Origin: Bacillota bacterium
Lineage (GTDB): Bacteria; Bacillota; Sulfobacillia; JAJZYS01; JAJYTV01
Direction of reading: 5' to 3'
NCBI GenBank assembly: GCA_021792885.1
Contig: JAJYTV010000039.1
Coordinates: forward strand, 1 to 10,575
Length of the DNA: 10,575 nt
The notes beneath the pieces are model-generated. The model had not been told where the DNA came from. It ran no database searches and was given only the letters and a program-made list of their open reading frames with translations. Every line of letters starts with the position of its first letter. Position 1 is the stretch's first letter. Of the stretch, positions 6,378-10,575 are shown piece by piece. The position numbers and the translations under genes are program-made.

Positions 6378-7657
6378 GCGCGCGGGGTCCGAGCAATCCC
6401 AGCCTGCGCGGGATGGACCTGCGGATCGAGGCGCACAACCAGCAGAACAAGCACAAGTTCGACCAAAGCGACCAGGGGATCGGCCTCCTGCTCTTCCTTG
6501 CCCTCTTCTTCGCCGTGCTCTATCAAGATGCTCTCCTCACGGGACTCTTGGGCGTCGCGCTCGCCGCGGTCGCCGTCTCGGCGTACTACAAGCGCTTCGC
6601 CGGCCGCCGCCTCTCGCTCACCGTCACGGCACGGCCGCGGCGCATCTTCCCCGACCAGGCGACAGAGCTCGAGGTGTCCGTCCGCAACCCCGCGCGCCTG
6701 CCCCTCCCCTGGCTCTATGTCCTCGTCCACCTGCCGCGGCGGATCGAGGTGGAGGGCCTCGAGGTGCAGCGGGCGCCAACGGACGCGGTGGTGCCGATCC
6801 CCTTCTCCCTGGGCGGCCGGCAGGGCCTCGCGCGGCGTGCGAGCGCGCACCTCGACCGCCGCGGGCTCTATGCGCTCGGCCCGCTGCAGGCCTACCTCGC
6901 GGACCCCTTCGGCATGCAGGAATCCGTGCGCGAGGGCGAGGAGACTTCGCGCCTGCTCGTCTACCCGCGCATCCACGCCCTGGGCGCCGACTTCCGGCGC
7001 TCCCTGCCGATCGGCGACCGCCGCGGCCGCTCCTTCCTCGACGAGGAGACGCACTACCTCGGCCCGCGAGCCTACCAGCCCACCGACCCCCTGCGCCGCA
7101 TCGACTGGCGCCAGAGCGCCCGCAGGGGAGATCTCTACGTGAAGACGTTCGAGACGGTGGCGACGGCCGCGACGGCGCTCTTCCTCGACCCCGCGACGGC
7201 CCGCGACCCCTGGGACGGCATCGACCGCGAGGTGCTGGAGCGCACCGTGGAGCTGACGGCCTCTCTCGCAAGCGACCTGATCGGGCGCGGCGAGGCGGTG
7301 GGCCTCTACATCTCCGGCGTCTTCTCCGAAGCGGCCGGCCGGCGCGCGTTCTCCTACCGCGAGCGGCCCCGCACCGGCCCAAAGCAGCTCTCGCGCATGC
7401 TCGAGGCGCTCGCGCAGGTTCGCCCAGCGGGTATCTTCCGCGACCTCCCCCGCATCGTCGTCGAGGAGGTGCCGCGCCTCCCGTACCACGTCCACGTGGT
7501 CGCGATCGCGCCGCACCTCACGTACGAGCTGCAGCGGGCGCTCCTGCGCGCCGCGCGCGACCACGACACCTACTTCCTCGCCACGGGACCAGAGGATCCG
7601 GTGCGCGACGCGCCGCTGCCGGCGAAGGTGCGGCCCCTGCACCTCCTCCTGCGATGA
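6374..7657 (+). CDS. DUF58-domain membrane protein
   Basis: The 427-residue product begins with a polar cytoplasmic segment, then two adjacent membrane helices (about 36-50 and 53-72). A beta-rich region of about 100 residues follows (NPARLPLPWLYVLVHLP and onward), then the DUF58 core with GPRAYQPTDPLRRIDWRQSA at 230-249, which contains the family signature RxYxxxDxxRxIDWxxSAR. The usual glycine before the aspartate is threonine here. A von Willebrand factor A-like fold is typical of the C-terminal half. DUF58 proteins are the standard partners of MoxR ATPases. The GTG start overlaps the MoxR stop (GTGA), with GGGAG just upstream, so coupled translation is likely. An ATG at 6413 (residue 14) is a less likely alternative. 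Its own stop overlaps the next gene's ATG by four bases (ATGA). The family assignment is secure; its biochemical role is not well defined in the family as a whole. Confidence 0.92.
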   Translation: MSARGPSNPSLRGMDLRIEAHNQQNKHKFDQSDQGIGLLLFLALFFAVLYQDALLTGLLGVALAAVAVSAYYKRFAGRRLSLTVTARPRRIFPDQATELEVSVRNPARLPLPWLYVLVHLPRRIEVEGLEVQRAPTDAVVPIPFSLGGRQGLARRASAHLDRRGLYALGPLQAYLADPFGMQESVREGEETSRLLVYPRIHALGADFRRSLPIGDRRGRSFLDEETHYLGPRAYQPTDPLRRIDWRQSARRGDLYVKTFETVATAATALFLDPATARDPWDGIDREVLERTVELTASLASDLIGRGEAVGLYISGVFSEAAGRRAFSYRERPRTGPKQLSRMLEALAQVRPAGIFRDLPRIVVEEVPRLPYHVHVVAIAPHLTYELQRALLRAARDHDTYFLATGPEDPVRDAPLPAKVRPLHLLLR

Positions 7658-8832
7658 GCGGGCGCGCCTGGGCGCGGCTCGCCCTCGACGCGGCGGCCGG
7701 CAGCTGGATCGTCGCCCTCACGTACTCCGTCGCGACCTGGATGGGATATCCCGTGCCGCTCTGGCTGCCGGTGCTCGCCTTCGCGCTCACGGCGCTTGCG
7801 CGCCGCGTCTCCCTACGCCTCGGCATCGCCGCACTCTGCCTTTGCAGCGCGGGCGCGGCCTTCGTGGGCGGCTGGCCGCCCTCTTGGGTCGCGGCGCTCG
7901 CGGCCCTCGCGTCCGCCTACCGCGCGCAGACGCTCCCGCGCGTCGCCCCCCACGGCGCGCTGCGCGCGCAAACCGCCCTGGGCATGGCGGTCCTGCTGCT
8001 CCTCAACGTCTGGCGCCTCATGCAGGGAACGCCGCCCGCGGCCACGCTCCTGCTCCCGTCCGCCGTCCTGGTCGCGGCGGGCCTCTTCGGGCTGCCCTAC
8101 GTGCACAGCCTCGACGCACTGGGCCCAGGACAGGAGCAGGCGGCTGCGAGGCCAGGGCTGCGGCTCGGCGGACTCATCCTCCTGCTGAGCGCCGGCTTCG
8201 GCGTGCTCGTCGAGCTGCTCCGTCTGCTCACCGGGGCGGGAGTGTTCTCCTCCGCCCTGGCGGCGATCTTCGGGCTCGTATCCTTCGTCCTCACGCCGGT
8301 CGTCCGCCTGGTGTTTGCGGTGTTCCCCAGCTCCCTGAAGAACAGAGTGCAGACGCCCGGGAAAGCGACGGCCCCCCACGTTCCGAAGCCCGCCCCCCTG
8401 ACGCCGAACTTCATCTTCTGGGAGCGCTTCACGGAAGCGTCGAGCTTCCTCCTGGTGGTCTCAGGGATCATCTACTTCCTCTACAGGCACCAGACCAAAG
8501 AGCGCGAGGAGAGTGGGCAGCGCAACGCGCTAGAGGCGGGCGAAGGGGCGCACTTCGAGCGCATCCTCGGCCCACGCCGCGGGCCGCTCGACTTCGGCAG
8601 CGGCGCGCGCGGGCGCGTGCGCGCCGCCGTCGGCCGCCATGTCCTCAGGGAGAGCCTTCGCCCGTCGCAGACGGCGCGGCAGGTCGCGCAGCGCGAGGGG
8701 TGGCCCAACGAGGTGCTCGACGCGTACGAGCGCGCCCGCTACCGGTTCTCGGCGCCGTTCGAGGAGCACGAAGCCGCGACGTTCCTCGCGCGCTTCCGCG
8801 GCTGGCTGCAGGAACGGCGCAAGAAGCGCTGA
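7654..8832 (+). CDS. TgpA-like membrane protein with DUF4129-like tail, no transglutaminase domain
   Basis: This 392-residue protein starts at an ATG overlapping the DUF58 stop. It has about eight hydrophobic segments: near 9-29, 34-50, 54-72, 77-88, 105-118, 124-142, 166-190 and 196-220, with a further helix near 263-280 (FLLVVSGIIYFLYRH). A basic cytoplasmic tail ends in a DUF4129-like signature: TARQVAQREGW, then YERARY at 358-363 and a helix rich in Phe, Arg and Leu. In the usual MoxR-DUF58-TgpA cluster, the third protein has N-terminal helices, a periplasmic transglutaminase domain (Cys-His-Asp) and a last helix plus DUF4129 tail. Here the stretch between the helix block and the last helix is only about 40 residues (KNRVQTPGK...NFIFWERF), with no such triad, so only the membrane scaffold and tail remain. 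It is probably the membrane partner of the MoxR-DUF58 pair. The topology is reliable; the DUF4129 link rests on the tail motif. Confidence 0.8.
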   Translation: MSGRAWARLALDAAAGSWIVALTYSVATWMGYPVPLWLPVLAFALTALARRVSLRLGIAALCLCSAGAAFVGGWPPSWVAALAALASAYRAQTLPRVAPHGALRAQTALGMAVLLLLNVWRLMQGTPPAATLLLPSAVLVAAGLFGLPYVHSLDALGPGQEQAAARPGLRLGGLILLLSAGFGVLVELLRLLTGAGVFSSALAAIFGLVSFVLTPVVRLVFAVFPSSLKNRVQTPGKATAPHVPKPAPLTPNFIFWERFTEASSFLLVVSGIIYFLYRHQTKEREESGQRNALEAGEGAHFERILGPRRGPLDFGSGARGRVRAAVGRHVLRESLRPSQTARQVAQREGWPNEVLDAYERARYRFSAPFEEHEAATFLARFRGWLQERRKKR

Positions 8833-8932
8833 TCCGAAGCCGCGACGGTTCGCTACGGTGCCGGCCTCCATGCAACGGTGTGTCGTGGAATCAACATCAA
8901 CGGCACTACGCGCCTTGGACTCCAGGCAGTTC

Positions 8933-9352
8933 CTACGCGTTGCTCCGCATGAGCTGGCGAAGAGCGTCGAGAATTTCCCTAGGTGCCGGGGGACACCCCG
9001 GAACTCGCAAGTCGATCGCTACGACTGCCTCGAAGCCATTGCCTGACGCATAGCCGTCACGATGTACGTGGCCCGAGAGCGCACAGTCTCCGAGCGCAAC
9101 GACAATGCGCGGCTCGCCCACGGCTTGAAGCGTCTTCGCGAAAGGAGATTCCATCTGCTGCGTGCCAGGTCCCGTCACGATTACACCGTCTGCATGGCGT
9201 GGACTCGCCACGATGTCGATTCCGTATTGCTGCGCGTCGTAATCCGGCGAAAAAAGCATTGCCAGTTCCGACTCGCATGCGTTGCAGCTGCCACAATCCA
9301 CATGGCGAAGAGCCAGGGAACGGCGGATCAGTGTATGTCTTTCCAAAGCCAA
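8933..9352 (-). CDS. NuoB/HyfI-like small subunit of group 4 [NiFe] hydrogenase
   Basis: This is a 139-residue iron-sulfur subunit homologous to NuoB of complex I and HyfI/HycG of formate hydrogenlyase. It should carry the cluster that passes electrons to or from the large subunit at the inner membrane face. Cluster ligands are visible: Cys23 and Cys26 in DCGSCNACE (19-27), Cys90 in GDC and Cys120 in PGCPP, with the conserved VTGPGT loop (59-64). An extra Cys20 precedes the motif. The start is taken as TTG at 9352-9350, with GAGGAAGG close upstream; TTG at 9346 (residue 3) is almost as good. The gene begins 12 bases after the large-subunit stop, so the two are co-transcribed. No ferredoxin gene (HyfH/HycF type) lies between them. 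The stop TAG at 8935-8933 appears to end the operon. A complex-I-like oxidoreductase that is not a hydrogenase is the alternative. Confidence 0.88.
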   Translation of the reverse strand: MALERHTLIRRSLALRHVDCGSCNACESELAMLFSPDYDAQQYGIDIVASPRHADGVIVTGPGTQQMESPFAKTLQAVGEPRIVVALGDCALSGHVHRDGYASGNGFEAVVAIDLRVPGCPPAPREILDALRQLMRSNA

Positions 9353-9364
9353 GCCCCTTCCTCT

Positions 9365-10575
9365 TCAGCGATCACAGCACGCGTAACAAAGTTCGAAGCT
9401 CTTGTTGATCAGAGGAAAGTCCCCGATGGGGTTGTCAGCGGCTGCCACCATGATCAGCGGCCAATCGGCGAAGGACGCAGATCGCAAATGAAACCGCTGT
9501 ACCTTTCCACGAAGGAGACGCAGGTATTGCACCTCCGCGCCCCGCGGAGACTCCACGATCGCAGCCGCATCGCCGGAAACCTCTTCACCAAGCCCCGCAG
9601 GCGGCTTGGCTGGTCCGCCCGTCTTGAGGAAGGAGATCGCCAGCGCGAAGGACTGGGCAAGTTCCCGGCGTCGAATTTCCGCGCGCGCCATCGCGTCGCC
9701 GTTCGTGCTGGTCTCGGGGACGACGCGGGCATCGCGATATGCCCCGTAGGGGCGATCCGTGCGGACGTCGGCCGCGGTGCCGCTGGCGCGAGCAGACGGG
9801 CCGACCGCTCCGAGCACGCGTGCCGTCTCCAAGGGAACGACCCCGATGCCGGTGAGTCGGTCCCGAAACCCGACGTTCGTGAAGAGCTTGTCGGCCCAGC
9901 GCGCACTGTCCTCGTGAAGTCGACGTAGGCCGTCCGCAAGCTTCCTGGGATCACTCGGCGGTTTCACCCAGCCTGGCCGGACAGTGCCGAAGAGGTATCT
10001 GTGGCCGAACGCCTCATGCTGCAGTCTCAGGGCGCGTTCCTTGAGCCGCTGCCCCTGCTGCGCAAGCACGGCAAGCGCAACACCCGTGGCCAGTTGGCCG
10101 AGGTCATTCAAATGGTTGTAGATGCGCTCCATCTCCAGGATGGCCGCGCGCCACGCGAGGGCCTGCACGGGCACCTCCACACCAGCGATGGCCTCCACCG
10201 CCTGCGAGAACGCTTCCTGGTGGGACGCACTGCAGTTCCCGCAGGTGCGTTCGACGATGCGGAAGGACTCCTCGATGTTGCGGCCTTCGAGATTCTCCTC
10301 GACGCCGCGGTGGTTCCAGAACAGGCGCGCGTCCAGTTGCAAAACCGTCTCCCCCATGGTCGAGAAGCGGAAATGTCCAGACTCGATGATCCCTGCATGC
10401 ACCGGCCCGACGGGGATTTCGACGATCCCGTGCTGAGAGAGGGTTCTCGGCCGCCAAGGATCTCTCGGCACCGACTGAACGTGCGGAGCGAGAGGTGGAT
10501 GACCGCTGTAGCCGCCGGGGAGCAGAAGGGGCCGTGGGTCGGGATGGCCCGGAAAGCGCATGCCGAACATGTCCT
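9365..10575 (-). CDS. NuoC-NuoD fusion / HyfG-like [NiFe] hydrogenase large subunit (partial, 5' end outside window)
   Basis: The reading frame is open to the right edge, so the true start is outside; the Met at 10570 is internal. The first visible residues (DMFGMRFPGHPD, then LLLPGGYSGHPP) match the end of a NuoC/30-kDa domain. The NuoD/HyfG-like domain follows without a break: VGPVHAGIIESGHFRF, LFWNHRGVEENLEGR, and the first nickel-ligand motif ERTCGNCSASH (around 10222-10254). The last residues are LCYACCDR (9368-9391), holding the second CxxC. With four cysteines present the active site looks competent, pointing to a hydrogenase rather than true complex I, in which these cysteines are missing. 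Oddities are CGNC where CG(I/V)C is usual, ELC where DPC is usual, and a stop three residues after the second CxxC, leaving no peptide for an endopeptidase to remove. The protein would sit on the cytoplasmic face of a membrane complex whose other subunits lie beyond the window. Confidence 0.88.
   Translation of the reverse strand, partial: DMFGMRFPGHPDPRPLLLPGGYSGHPPLAPHVQSVPRDPWRPRTLSQHGIVEIPVGPVHAGIIESGHFRFSTMGETVLQLDARLFWNHRGVEENLEGRNIEESFRIVERTCGNCSASHQEAFSQAVEAIAGVEVPVQALAWRAAILEMERIYNHLNDLGQLATGVALAVLAQQGQRLKERALRLQHEAFGHRYLFGTVRPGWVKPPSDPRKLADGLRRLHEDSARWADKLFTNVGFRDRLTGIGVVPLETARVLGAVGPSARASGTAADVRTDRPYGAYRDARVVPETSTNGDAMARAEIRRRELAQSFALAISFLKTGGPAKPPAGLGEEVSGDAAAIVESPRGAEVQYLRLLRGKVQRFHLRSASFADWPLIMVAAADNPIGDFPLINKSFELCYACCDR

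Noticed and set aside
6092..7642. Minus-strand open frame of 516 codons opposite the DUF58 gene
   Set aside because: Antisense shadow of a gene with a clear DUF58 signature; no recognisable domain.
6127..7653. Upstream extension of the TgpA-like reading frame
   Set aside because: It overlaps MoxR and DUF58 in another frame and is Arg/Pro/Ala-rich; the ATG at 7654 overlapping the DUF58 stop is the natural start.
8833..8932. Bidirectional terminator between the convergent MoxR and hydrogenase operons
   Set aside because: A terminator is expected here, but no stem of useful length or T-run could be found by eye in this 100-base gap.
1..10575. CRISPR arrays, tRNA or rRNA genes, insertion sequences, phage genes
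   Set aside because: No regularly spaced repeats, cloverleaf-like segments, rRNA signatures, transposase motifs or long terminal inverted repeats were seen.

Overview
The window comes from a high-GC bacterium. Several features point to a Gram-positive-type lineage, such as a high-GC member of the Bacillota, but do not prove it: very strong Shine-Dalgarno sites (GGAGG and longer), frequent TTG and GTG starts, a membrane-anchored HtrA protease and a secreted lipoprotein with a clear lipobox. Actinobacteriota or Chloroflexota-like lineages remain possible. No rRNA, tRNA, CRISPR array or insertion sequence was seen.

Left part (1-2697, all minus strand, read right to left): an HtrA-type serine protease with a PDZ domain (1475-2581), a perfect 16-bp hairpin just after its stop, a six-helix membrane protein (551-1297), and a lipoprotein with YCF48/BNR-like repeats that runs off the left edge. 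This looks like an envelope-maintenance neighbourhood. Next to it (2698-4650, minus) is a 650-residue STAND/AAA-type ATPase with a C-terminal helix-turn-helix, probably a transcription regulator; its target is unknown.

Middle part (4928-8832, plus strand): a divergent operon of a 139-residue protein of unknown function, a MoxR-family AAA+ ATPase, a DUF58 protein and a membrane protein with a DUF4129-like tail. The last three follow the widespread MoxR-DUF58-TgpA order and the last two junctions are 4-base overlaps, so they are probably translated together. The final protein has the membrane helices and tail expected of TgpA-like proteins, but no room for the periplasmic transglutaminase domain.

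Right part (8933-10575, minus strand): the promoter-distal end of a membrane-bound [NiFe] hydrogenase (group 4, Hyf/Hyc-like) or related complex-I-like operon. A NuoB/HyfI-like small subunit is preceded by a large subunit that begins, at the window edge, with the tail of a NuoC-like domain fused to a NuoD/HyfG-like domain. The large subunit keeps both CxxC nickel-ligand motifs and ends three residues after the second, so no cleavable C-terminal peptide is present. The hydrogenase and MoxR operons converge at 8833-8932.
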